In this document: piece by piece, positions 17,475 to 25,548 of the stretch
How the letters are laid out: each line of letters opens with the position of its first letter
Position numbering within the stretch: position 1 is the first letter of the stretch
From: Nisaea sp.
GTDB taxonomy: Bacteria; Pseudomonadota; Alphaproteobacteria; Thalassobaculales; Thalassobaculaceae
NCBI RefSeq assembly: GCF_017640745.1
Contig: NZ_JAEPQA010000023.1
Location: 1 to 64,000, forward strand
Direction of reading: 5' to 3'
DNA: 64,000 bases
Position numbers and translations under genes: made by a program
The notes under the pieces: generated by a model
The model's input: the letters and a program-made list of their open reading frames with translations, nothing else
Told to the model about the DNA's origin: nothing
Databases searched by the model: none

Positions 17475-19540
17475 ATGACCTGAGCCGGAAGACCGTCGTC
17501 GGAGTGGATGTCGGCGGGACTTTCACCGATCTCTTCTTCCTCGACGAGGCGGCGGGCACCTGCGGCGTCGCCAAGGTACCCTCGACCAAGCCGGACCAGT
17601 CGCAAGGCATCCGCGGCGGGATCGCTGAAGGCGGCGTCGAGCTCGGCGCCATCGGAACCATCGTGCACGGCACCACCGTCGGCACCAACGCGCTGCTGGA
17701 GCGCAACGGCGCCCGCACCGGGGTGATCACCACGACCGGCTTCCGCGACGTGCTGGAGATGCGCCGGCGTGACCGGCCGCAGACCTGGGGCCTCTGGGGC
17801 AGCTTCGATCCGGTCGTCCCGCGCGACCTCCGTCTCGAGGTGGACGAGCGGGTGCTGGCGGACGGCTCCGTCCATACGCCGGTCGATCCGGAAGCGGTGA
17901 AGGCGGCGGCGAGGACCCTGCTGGAGCGCGGCGCCGAGTCCGTCTGCGTCTTCTTCGTCAATGCCTATGCCAACGATGCGAACGAGAAGATCGCGCTGGA
18001 AGCGGTGAAGCAGGTCTGGCCGAACCCGCATGTGACCGCCTCCAGCGTCATCCTGCCGGAGATCCGCGAGTTCGAGCGCGGCTCGACCGCCTCCCTCAAC
18101 GCCTATCTGCAGCCGCCGGTCGGCAACTATCTCGAGCGACTGGAGAACGGCCTCCGCGAGGGCGGTTTCGGCGGTCAGGTCCTGATCGTGCAGTCGAATG
18201 GCGGCGTCATGTCGGCCGAGGTCGCGCGCGCCCTGCCGGTACGCACCGCGCTCTCCGGCCCGGCGGCGGGCGTCATCGCCGGCGCCTATATCGCCGCGGC
18301 GGCGGGCGAGCCGAACATCATCACCTGCGACATGGGCGGCACCAGCTTCGACGTCTCGCTCGTGGCGGACGGGGAGAATGCGCTCAGCGCCCAGACCTCG
18401 ATCGATTTCGGCATGGTGGTCCGCACCCCGATGATCGAGATCACCACCATCGGCGCCGGCGGCGGCTCCATCGCCTCGGTCGACCGCGGCGGGCTGCTGC
18501 AGGTCGGGCCGGAAAGCGCGGGCTCCGATCCGGGGCCGGTCTGCTACGGGCTCGGCAACAAACGGCCGACCGTGACCGACGCGAATGTGGTCATGGGGCG
18601 GATCAACGCGGCCCGTCCGATCGGCGGCAAGCTTGCCCGGCTCGACGTCGAGGCGGCGAAGGAGGCGATCCGCGTGCATGTCGCCGACCCGCTCGGCATC
18701 GAGGTGATGGAGGCGGCGGAGGCCATCGTCCGCGTCGCCAACGCCAAGATGGCGGGCGCGATCCGTCTCGTCTCGATCGAGCGTGGACACGATCCGAAGA
18801 GCTTCACGGCGATGCCGTTCGGTGGCGGCGGTGCGCTCCATACCGGCGCGCTGATCAAGGAGGTCGGCCTCGCCCGGGCGCTGGTTCCCCGGTATCCGGG
18901 CGTTACCAGCGCGCTCGGCTGCGTCATCGCCGACATGCGGCACGACCGGGTGCAGACCCTGAACACCCTCCTCGACGCGCTCGACGTCGCGGCCCTCAAC
19001 AAGGCGGTCGACGAGATCGTCGCTGAGGCCGAGGGCCTGCTCTCGGGCGCCAACGTGGTCTTTGAGGGCGTCGAGCGCATGGTCGAGTTCGACATGCTCT
19101 ATCTCGGCCAGACCCACACCGTTTCCGTCCCTGTTCCGGATGCGATGACCGGCGGCTCCGCCGCGCTCGATGTGGCGAAAATCCGTGCGGCCTTTGAGGC
19201 TGCCTACAGGTCCGCCTTCGGCAGCCTGTTGGAAGGAATTGGCATCCGGGTGATGAACCTCCGCGTCGCCGTCATCGGCAAGCGGCCGAAATTCGATCTC
19301 GCCCTGCTGGCGCCTGCCGCGGGCGGATCGGTCGAAGCCTCGCGCACCGGCGAACGGAAGATCTGGTTCGACGGTCAGTGGTGGGACAGCCCGGTCTACG
19401 ACCGGCTCTCGCTGCCGGTCGGGGCCGAGGTCCCGGGCCCGGCGGTTCTCGAGCAGGCGGACACGACGATCCTCGTCGATCCGGACCTGAAGGGCACGGT
19501 CGACAGCTACGGCAATTTCGTGATCGCGAGGAAAGGCTGA
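17471..19540 (+). CDS. hyuA: Hydantoinase/oxoprolinase subunit A (HyuA), ATP-binding
   Basis: A 689-residue protein of the hydantoinase A family with the ASKHA-type phosphate loop GVDVGGTFTDLFF near residue 11, GTTVGTNALLERNGARTG, SGPAAGVIAGAY and CDMGGTSFDVSL for nucleotide binding, and the C-terminal FGGGGALH and YLGQTHTV-type segments. It phosphorylates the carbonyl of a lactam, imide or hydantoin with ATP, after which HyuB completes hydrolysis. It overlaps hyuB by four bases. The order hyuB then hyuA is the reverse of several known clusters. Carboxylase activity of the acetone carboxylase kind is less likely because no gamma subunit is present. Confidence 0.9.
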   Translation: MNDLSRKTVVGVDVGGTFTDLFFLDEAAGTCGVAKVPSTKPDQSQGIRGGIAEGGVELGAIGTIVHGTTVGTNALLERNGARTGVITTTGFRDVLEMRRRDRPQTWGLWGSFDPVVPRDLRLEVDERVLADGSVHTPVDPEAVKAAARTLLERGAESVCVFFVNAYANDANEKIALEAVKQVWPNPHVTASSVILPEIREFERGSTASLNAYLQPPVGNYLERLENGLREGGFGGQVLIVQSNGGVMSAEVARALPVRTALSGPAAGVIAGAYIAAAAGEPNIITCDMGGTSFDVSLVADGENALSAQTSIDFGMVVRTPMIEITTIGAGGGSIASVDRGGLLQVGPESAGSDPGPVCYGLGNKRPTVTDANVVMGRINAARPIGGKLARLDVEAAKEAIRVHVADPLGIEVMEAAEAIVRVANAKMAGAIRLVSIERGHDPKSFTAMPFGGGGALHTGALIKEVGLARALVPRYPGVTSALGCVIADMRHDRVQTLNTLLDALDVAALNKAVDEIVAEAEGLLSGANVVFEGVERMVEFDMLYLGQTHTVSVPVPDAMTGGSAALDVAKIRAAFEAAYRSAFGSLLEGIGIRVMNLRVAVIGKRPKFDLALLAPAAGGSVEASRTGERKIWFDGQWWDSPVYDRLSLPVGAEVPGPAVLEQADTTILVDPDLKGTVDSYGNFVIARKG

Positions 19541-20148
19541 TGGCGAACCAATTCGATCCGGCGACCACGGCGTTGCTGCTGGTCGACATGCAGAACGACT
19601 TCCTGCATCCCGAGGGCGCCTATGCCCGCGGCGGCGCCAAGGCGGCGGAGATCGCCGCCCTGCCGGCGAAACTGAAGCCGGTGGCGGACGCGATGCGGGC
19701 AGCAGGCGGCTGGATCGTCTCGACCCATTTCACCCTGGTGCCGGGCAAGGGCGGCGAGCCCTTCATCTCGCCGCACCTGAAGCAGCTCCGGCCGTTTCTT
19801 GCCAAAGGAGACTTCGCCCCCGGCAGTTTCGGGCAGGACCTGATCGATGAGCTGGCGCCGGCCGACATCAAGGTCGAGAAGGTCGCCTTCTCCGCCTTCT
19901 ACATGAGCCGGCTCGAATGGGTGCTGAACCGCGCTGGCATCGAGCATCTCGTGGTCGGCGGGATCGTCACCAACGGCGGCGTCGCCTCGACGGTGCGCGA
20001 CGCGCATGTGCGCGACTTCCACGTCACCGTGCTCTCGGACGGTTGTGCGGCGTTCTCACCCGAAGTGCACGAGACCAACATCGCCGCGCTGAAAAGCGTG
20101 GCCGGTATCGCGAGCTGCGCGGATGTGATCGCCAGGCTCGGACGATGA
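19540..20148 (+). CDS. Isochorismatase-fold hydrolase lacking the catalytic cysteine
   Basis: A 202-residue protein of the isochorismatase/nicotinamidase superfamily. D16 (LLVDMQNDF) and K114 (VEKVAFSAF) of the triad are present. At the nucleophile position the motif reads GIVTNGGVASTVRDA, so residue 147 is Gly where amidases have Cys (TNVCVEST); the codons were checked and read GGC GGC. Isochorismatases such as EntB and PhzD also lack this Cys, so a non-covalent hydrolysis is possible, but ordinary amidase or N-carbamoylsarcosine amidohydrolase chemistry is not expected. The ATG overlaps the hyuA stop (TGATG). The role in the pathway is unknown. Confidence 0.85.
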   Translation: MANQFDPATTALLLVDMQNDFLHPEGAYARGGAKAAEIAALPAKLKPVADAMRAAGGWIVSTHFTLVPGKGGEPFISPHLKQLRPFLAKGDFAPGSFGQDLIDELAPADIKVEKVAFSAFYMSRLEWVLNRAGIEHLVVGGIVTNGGVASTVRDAHVRDFHVTVLSDGCAAFSPEVHETNIAALKSVAGIASCADVIARLGR

Positions 20149-21527
20149 GCCGGGTCGAGAGCACATCGGGCATCGACTTTCCGGACCGCGTCGGCATTGT
20201 CATTGTCGGCGCAGGGGCCTGCGGTCTGACCGCGGCGCTTGCCGCGCATGACGCGGGCGGCGATGTTCTGGTCCTGGAACGGGACGAGAGCCCGTCCGGC
20301 TCGACCTCCATGTCCTCCGGATTCATCCCGGCGGCGGCGACGCGCTGGCAGACGGCGAAGGGCGTCGAGGACAGTCCGGAGCTCTTCCTCGCCGATATCC
20401 AGAAGAAATCCCACGACCGCTCCGACCGGGTCGTCGCGGAACGGGCTGCAGAGACGGCGGGCGCGGCGCTCGAATGGCTGGCGGACAAGCACGGGCTGGT
20501 CTTCGAACTGCTCGACGGCTTCCTCTATCCGGGCCACAGCAAGCACCGCATGCACGCTGTGCCGGAACGCACCGGCGAGGCGCTGGAAGCGCGGCTGCTG
20601 GCGGCGGTCGAGGCGGCGGAGATCCCGGTCATGACCGGGGCGCGGGTGACCACGCTCTATGCCGATGCCGACGGGCGGATCGCCGGTGTCGAGATCGCGC
20701 GGCCGGACAGCGGGACGGAACGCATCGGCTGCAGCGCCCTGATTCTCGCCTGCAACGGATATGGCGGAAACACGTCTATGGTGGCCGAGCACATCCCGTC
20801 GATGGCGGAGGCGGAATATCACGGCCATGTCGGTAACCAGGGCGACGCGGTTCTCTGGGGCGAGGCGCTCGGTGCCGCCACGCGCGACCTGACCGCCTGC
20901 CAGGGCCACGGCTCGCTCGCCATGCCGCACCGGATCCTGATCACCTGGGCGCTGATGATGGAAGGCGGCATCCAGGTGAACCGCAACGGCGCGCGGTTCG
21001 CCAACGAACATCAGGGCTACAGCGAGCAGGCTGTCGACGTGCTGAAGCAGCCGGACGCCGTCGCCTTCGACATCTACGATGCGGGCCTGCACAAGCTCGG
21101 CCTCGAGTTCCCGGATTACCGGGACGCGGTTGAGGCCGGCGCGGTCAAACAAGGCGATAGCGTCGAGGCGCTGGCGACCGCGATCGGCGTTCCGGCGGCG
21201 AATCTCGCCGCCGCCATCGCCGAGACGGCGGGCGAGGGGATCGACCGCTTCGGCCGCGATCTCTCGAAGACCCGCGCCCTCGAGGCGCCGTTCTATGCGG
21301 TCCGCGTCACCGGCGCGCTCTTCCACACCCAGGGCGGCCTCGCGGTCGATGGAGAGGCGCGCGTGCTCCGGCCGGACGGCAGTGCCTTCCCGAACCTCTT
21401 CGCGGCGGGCGGTGCCGCCGTCGGGGTCTCCGGTCCGGAGATCTCAGGCTACCTCTCCGGCAATGGCCTCCTGACGGCCGTCTCCTTCGGGCGCATCGCG
21501 GGAATGGCCGCCGCATCTGGCGGATAG
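20145..21527 (+). CDS. FAD-dependent oxidoreductase, fumarate reductase/tricarballylate dehydrogenase-like flavoprotein
   Basis: A 460-residue flavoprotein of the FAD_binding_2 family: dinucleotide fold IVIVGAGACGLTAALAA near residue 18, the second FAD contact VLVLERDESPSGSTSMSSG, ALILACNGYGGN, and a C-terminal NLFAAGGAAVGVSG with GNGLLTAVSFGRIAG closing the FAD site. Relatives oxidise or reduce a C-C bond next to a carbonyl or carboxylate (fumarate reductase, tricarballylate dehydrogenase, 3-ketosteroid dehydrogenases). In this operon a dehydrogenation of a substituted succinate feeding the aconitase-type hydratase would fit; this is inference. The start overlaps the previous stop (ATGA). 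It is the last gene of the run and is followed by a hairpin. Confidence 0.87.
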   Translation: MSRVESTSGIDFPDRVGIVIVGAGACGLTAALAAHDAGGDVLVLERDESPSGSTSMSSGFIPAAATRWQTAKGVEDSPELFLADIQKKSHDRSDRVVAERAAETAGAALEWLADKHGLVFELLDGFLYPGHSKHRMHAVPERTGEALEARLLAAVEAAEIPVMTGARVTTLYADADGRIAGVEIARPDSGTERIGCSALILACNGYGGNTSMVAEHIPSMAEAEYHGHVGNQGDAVLWGEALGAATRDLTACQGHGSLAMPHRILITWALMMEGGIQVNRNGARFANEHQGYSEQAVDVLKQPDAVAFDIYDAGLHKLGLEFPDYRDAVEAGAVKQGDSVEALATAIGVPAANLAAAIAETAGEGIDRFGRDLSKTRALEAPFYAVRVTGALFHTQGGLAVDGEARVLRPDGSAFPNLFAAGGAAVGVSGPEISGYLSGNGLLTAVSFGRIAGMAAASGG

Positions 21528-21540
21528 GCCGGCATTGACA

Positions 21541-21572
21541 GAAGAGGGCGGGCCGGTAACGGTCCCGTCTTC
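21541..21572 (+). terminator. Imperfect hairpin after the catabolic operon
   Basis: GAAGA pairs with TCTTC and CGGG with CCCG around a GTAA-centred loop, with small bulges, followed by CCGATTT. It lies just after the flavoprotein stop. The stem is imperfect and the T-run weak, so the call is tentative. Confidence 0.4.
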
Positions 21573-21601
21573 CCGATTTCTGCCAAAGCACAGTGCATCC
21601 C

Positions 21602-22783
21602 ATGACAGACCGTTCCGATGTCCCGTCTGACGAGTCCGGCCATCCGCCCACTGGGATGCATGCCGGCCGCGGGGCATTGCTGCGCTGGTTCGTCTCTTCC
21701 GCGACCCTGAACGTGCCGCAGGCAGCAAGCCCAGTCGCCTTCGCGCTGCTGACTCTCAGCCTCACCGGCGACGCCAGCGGGGGCGCTGCTCTGATCCTTG
21801 TCATGACGGTTGCCCAGGTGCTCGGCGCGGTTCCGATCACGCGCATGGGCCGGACCCTGCCCGCGGCGCGCTACCTGCAGATCCTGATTGCGATACGGAC
21901 GCTGGCGCTGGTGCTGATGGCCATGCTTGCCGTCTCCGGCATTCCCTTCGCCTGGCTGTTCGTCTGCGCAGCCGTCGCGGGTTCTGTGAATGGCGCGGCG
22001 TTCGGGTATCTCCGCTCCATTCTCAACAGCCTGACCACGACATCCGGACTCCCGCGGGCGCTCGGGATCGCGGCGACCCTCGGCGAGGTCACCTTCGTCC
22101 TGTCGCCGGTGATCGCGTCCGGACTCGGCAGCATCTCGCCGGTCTTCGCCATCCTGGCGCTCGCGGCGCTCGGCGCTGTGCCGGTCGTGCTGGTCCCGCA
22201 TGTCGCGTCGGTGCATGGCGAGAAGGTGCAGCCGGCCAAGACCTCGGTGCTGACCCCGGCAGTTGCCCTCTGGCTGCTCTGCGCGACGGTGGGCGGTGCG
22301 GTTGTCGCCGCGATCGAGATCGGTGCCGTCGCCCTCGCGCTCGCGTTCGGCAACGAGCCGGCGCTGGCAATCATGTTCACGGTGCCGCTCTGTATCGCTT
22401 CGATCTCCGGCGGCATCTGGGTCAGCGTCTTCAACCGCAGCCTCTCCCGGCCGGCTGTGGTGATCCTGCTGATGATGATGGCTGCGGGCGCGACGCTTGC
22501 CGCATCCGGACTGTCGCTGGCGACGACGATTGCCGGGGCTGTCGTGATCGGCTCTGTCATCGCGCCGCTCGGAACCTATTATTCCCTCACCCTCGACACG
22601 CTGGTCCCGCCGGAGAAGCGGGCGGAAGTCTTCGCGCTTCTGCGGACCGGGAACGCGGTCGGGGTCATCTTCGCGAGCTCGGTTCTGACCGCATTCTCCA
22701 TCACGGCGGCGCTCGGCGCCGTTGCGGCGGCGATGTTCGCCACGGCGCTTCTGGTCGCGGCCGCCTCGCTGCCGAGGCGCTGA
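21602..22783 (+). CDS. MFS transporter
   Basis: A 393-residue hydrophobic protein with about twelve membrane segments, with a positive loop after the second helix (TRMGRTLPAARYL) and a central hydrophilic loop near residue 200 (ASVHGEKVQPAKTS). This is consistent with the major facilitator superfamily, but no subgroup signature is clear. A GTG at 21593 is also in frame; neither start has a good ribosome binding site, so the ATG at 21602 is provisional. It stands 74 bases after the flavoprotein gene behind a hairpin, so it may or may not belong to the catabolic operon. It could export a product or analogue. Confidence 0.75.
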   Translation: MTDRSDVPSDESGHPPTGMHAGRGALLRWFVSSATLNVPQAASPVAFALLTLSLTGDASGGAALILVMTVAQVLGAVPITRMGRTLPAARYLQILIAIRTLALVLMAMLAVSGIPFAWLFVCAAVAGSVNGAAFGYLRSILNSLTTTSGLPRALGIAATLGEVTFVLSPVIASGLGSISPVFAILALAALGAVPVVLVPHVASVHGEKVQPAKTSVLTPAVALWLLCATVGGAVVAAIEIGAVALALAFGNEPALAIMFTVPLCIASISGGIWVSVFNRSLSRPAVVILLMMMAAGATLAASGLSLATTIAGAVVIGSVIAPLGTYYSLTLDTLVPPEKRAEVFALLRTGNAVGVIFASSVLTAFSITAALGAVAAAMFATALLVAAASLPRR

Positions 22784-22928
22784 GGCGGCCGGTCATGCAA
22801 AGCAGAGAGCGAAGAAAGCCGGGGCATGCCGGAAACGGGAGACTGCCCGGCGCCAGCATCCGGTTGCGGCAGCAGCGCAAAACCGCTAGGACAAGTCGCT
22901 TTTTTGCCTTCAGAGCCGGAGAGACCGC

Positions 22929-24089
22929 GTGTCGCATCCTGACAGTGAGAGCGAACTGACCAGACGCGCCCTGCTGCCCGCGGGATTGCGCGACGTGCTG
23001 CCGCTTGACGCGGCGCACGAGGCGGAGGTGATCCGGGCCCTGCTCGCGCAGTTCGCCGCGCATGGCTACGACCTCGTGAAGCCGCCGCTGGTCGAGTTCG
23101 AGACCTCGCTGTTCGCGGGACCGGGCGCGGCCATGAGCAACAGTACCTTCCGCCTTATGGACCCCGTCTCGCAGAAGATGATGGGGGTGCGCGCCGACAT
23201 GACGGTGCAGATCGCCCGCATCGCCACCACCCGTCTGCGAGACGAGCCGCGTCCCCTCCGTCTTTGCTACGCCGGCGAGGTCCTGCGGGTCTCCGCCAAT
23301 CAGCTCAATCCGGAGCGCGAACTGGTCCAGGTCGGCGCGGAACTGCTTGGCGGCGACAGTGTCGCGGCGGATGTCGAACCGATCCTGCTGGCGGTCGAGG
23401 CGTTGCGCGCCATCGGCGTCGGGAACCTTTCGGTCGACCTGACGGCGCCCCGGGTGATCCCGGTGCTGCTCGAAGAGGCGAACCTTCCGGCCGATACCCT
23501 GCGCGCGCTGCGCACGGCGATCGACCGCAAGCACGCGGCGGAGGTAAGCCGCCTTGCCGGACCGCTGGCGCCGGTCCTGAAGCAGCTGATGGACGCGACC
23601 GATTCCTGGCGGGAGGCGTTGGGCGATCTGAAGAACGTCACGCTCCCGGATGCCGCTCGGGCCGCGATCGAGCGGGTCGGTGCGATCGCGGAGAGCATAG
23701 CCGCGGTCGAGCCGGATCTCGCGATGACGATCGATCCGGTCGAGAATCGCGGTTTCGAATACTACACCGGCTACGGTTTCAGCATTTTCTCCCGCGGCGT
23801 GCGTGGCGAGCTCGGACGCGGTGGCCGCTATCGGGTGGATGGCGGTGAGGGACTGCGTTCCGCCGGCTTCACGCTCTACATGGAATCCGTGATGCGCGCG
23901 CTGCCGGAACCGGCACGCCCGGAACGGCTCTACCTGCCGTTCGGGACCTCCCCGGAGACGGCACGCGAACTGCGCGCCGACGGCTGGATCACCATTGCAG
24001 GATTGGACAAGGAAGGCGATCCGGCGCTAGAAGCGTCGCGCCTCCATTGCACCCATCTGCTGAAGAACGGAGCGCCGGTCGCGCTCTGA
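22929..24089 (+). CDS. hisZ: ATP phosphoribosyltransferase regulatory subunit HisZ
   Basis: A 386-residue class II aminoacyl-tRNA-synthetase-like protein. It opens with [20 protein letters not shown] and carries motif 2 [15 protein letters not shown] and the late [14 protein letters not shown]-type segment, as in HisZ rather than true HisRS (no C-terminal anticodon domain). HisZ activates the short-form HisG in histidine synthesis. The GTG at 22929 is used as start: it has a CCGGAGAG site upstream and gives the family length. hisG is not in the window. purA follows after 49 bases, a frequent alphaproteobacterial pairing. Confidence 0.93.
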   Translation: MSHPDSESELTRRALLPAGLRDVLPLDAAHEAEVIRALLAQFAAHGYDLVKPPLVEFETSLFAGPGAAMSNSTFRLMDPVSQKMMGVRADMTVQIARIATTRLRDEPRPLRLCYAGEVLRVSANQLNPERELVQVGAELLGGDSVAADVEPILLAVEALRAIGVGNLSVDLTAPRVIPVLLEEANLPADTLRALRTAIDRKHAAEVSRLAGPLAPVLKQLMDATDSWREALGDLKNVTLPDAARAAIERVGAIAESIAAVEPDLAMTIDPVENRGFEYYTGYGFSIFSRGVRGELGRGGRYRVDGGEGLRSAGFTLYMESVMRALPEPARPERLYLPFGTSPETARELRADGWITIAGLDKEGDPALEASRLHCTHLLKNGAPVAL

Positions 24090-24138
24090 ACCCGGGCCGC
24101 CGACCTGCGGCCGGAACCTGAGAAAGACGAGACAGACC

Positions 24139-25431
24139 ATGAGAAACGTCACCGTGATCGGCGCCCAGTGGGGCGACGAAGGCAAGGGGAAGATCGTCGA
24201 CTGGCTCTCGGAGCGCGCCGACGTGATCGTGCGCTTCCAGGGCGGCCACAATGCGGGCCATACGCTGGTCATCGGCAATCAGACCTACAAGCTGAGCCTG
24301 CTGCCGTCGGGTGTGGTGCGCGACGGCAAGCTCTCGGTGATCGGCAACGGCGTCGTGATCGATCCCTGGGCGCTGGCGAGCGAGATCGAGACGCTCGGCA
24401 AGGCCGGCGTGAAGATCTCCACCGACAGCCTCGTGATTGCGGACAACGCCTCGCTCATCCTGCCGGTGCACCGCCGGATCGACCAGGCCCGCGAAGCGGT
24501 CAAGGGTGAGGGCAAGATCGGCACCACCGGCCGTGGCATCGGCCCGGCCTACGAGGACAAGGTCGCCCGACGCGCTGTCAAAGTCTCCGATCTCGCCGAT
24601 CCGGAATGCCTCGCCGTGCGGGTGCGCGAACTGATCGCGCATCACAACATCTTCCTGAAGGGCGCCGGTGAGGACCTCGTCGACCCGGAGGAGACGCTGG
24701 CGCAGCTGGCCGAGATCTCCAGGACGGTGCTGCCGTTCGTGCGACCGGTCTGGCGCGAGCTTCAGGCCGCGGTTGCAAACGACAAGCGGATCCTCTTCGA
24801 GGGCGCGCAGGGCGTGATGCTCGACGTCGACCACGGCACCTATCCGTTCGTCACCTCCTCCAACACCGTAGCCGGACAGGCCGCGGCGGGTTCCGGGCTC
24901 GGCCCGCGGGATGTCGGCTACGTGCTCGGTCTGGTGAAGGCCTACACCACGCGCGTCGGCTCCGGCCCGTTCCCGACCGAACTCAATGACGAGAACGGCC
25001 AGCGGCTCGGCGAGCGCGGACGCGAGTTCGGCACCGTCACCGGACGCAAGCGGCGCTGCGGCTGGTTCGACGCGGTGATGGTCCGCCAGGCGCTGAAAGT
25101 GTCCGGCGTCGACGGCATCGCACTGACCAAGCTCGACGTGCTGGACGGCTTCGAAGAGCTGAAGATCTGCGTCGGCTATGAGCTGAACGGCGAGCGGATC
25201 GACTATTTCCCGGCGGGCGCGGGTCCGCAGGCCGCCGTGACCCCGATCTACGAAACCGTCGAGGGCTGGTCCGAAAGCACTTTCGGGGCCCGGTCATGGG
25301 CCGATCTTCCGGCCAACGCGGTGAAATACATTCGTTATCTCGAGGAACTGATCGAAACGCCGGTCGCCTTGCTGTCGACCAGTCCGGAGCGCGAGGACAC
25401 CATTCTGGTGCATGACCCGTTCCGCGGTTAG
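24139..25431 (+). CDS. purA: Adenylosuccinate synthetase
   Basis: A 430-residue enzyme of full length that joins IMP and aspartate with GTP to form adenylosuccinate, the first committed step to AMP. Visible signatures are the GTP loop [11 protein letters not shown] (residues 8-18), [10 protein letters not shown], the IMP-binding [14 protein letters not shown], and [21 protein letters not shown] read as consecutive short blocks around residue 225. The C-terminus has [11 protein letters not shown] and TSPEREDTI, also conserved. Nothing is unusual. It is probably cotranscribed with hisZ. Confidence 0.97.
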   Translation: MRNVTVIGAQWGDEGKGKIVDWLSERADVIVRFQGGHNAGHTLVIGNQTYKLSLLPSGVVRDGKLSVIGNGVVIDPWALASEIETLGKAGVKISTDSLVIADNASLILPVHRRIDQAREAVKGEGKIGTTGRGIGPAYEDKVARRAVKVSDLADPECLAVRVRELIAHHNIFLKGAGEDLVDPEETLAQLAEISRTVLPFVRPVWRELQAAVANDKRILFEGAQGVMLDVDHGTYPFVTSSNTVAGQAAAGSGLGPRDVGYVLGLVKAYTTRVGSGPFPTELNDENGQRLGERGREFGTVTGRKRRCGWFDAVMVRQALKVSGVDGIALTKLDVLDGFEELKICVGYELNGERIDYFPAGAGPQAAVTPIYETVEGWSESTFGARSWADLPANAVKYIRYLEELIETPVALLSTSPEREDTILVHDPFRG

Positions 25432-25529
25432 GCCTCATAGAAGACTGTAGTTTCGGCGGGTAAACCCCTTCGTCTGCTGCTTTTTCTTGCATTCTCGGCG
25501 AAAGCTTGGGAAACCGGAGGAGCTCTTGG

Positions 25530-25547
25530 ATGAAGGGACCTGCCTAA
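25530..25547 (+). other. Five-codon mini-cistron before the pseudokinase gene
   Basis: A GGAGGAG site at 25516-25522 precedes ATG AAG GGA CCT GCC TAA, whose stop ends one base before the ATG at 25549. It could couple translation of the next gene. GAAGGGA inside it may equally be the real ribosome binding site of that gene, so this is tentative. Confidence 0.3.
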
Positions 25548-25548
25548 A

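Noticed and set aside
19378-20148. Reading the isochorismatase-like gene as N-carbamoylsarcosine amidohydrolase in a creatinine/N-methylhydantoin pathway with HyuAB and creatinase
   Set aside because: The catalytic Cys is Gly, no creatinine deaminase or sarcosine oxidase is present, and the creatinase lies in a separate opposite-strand operon.
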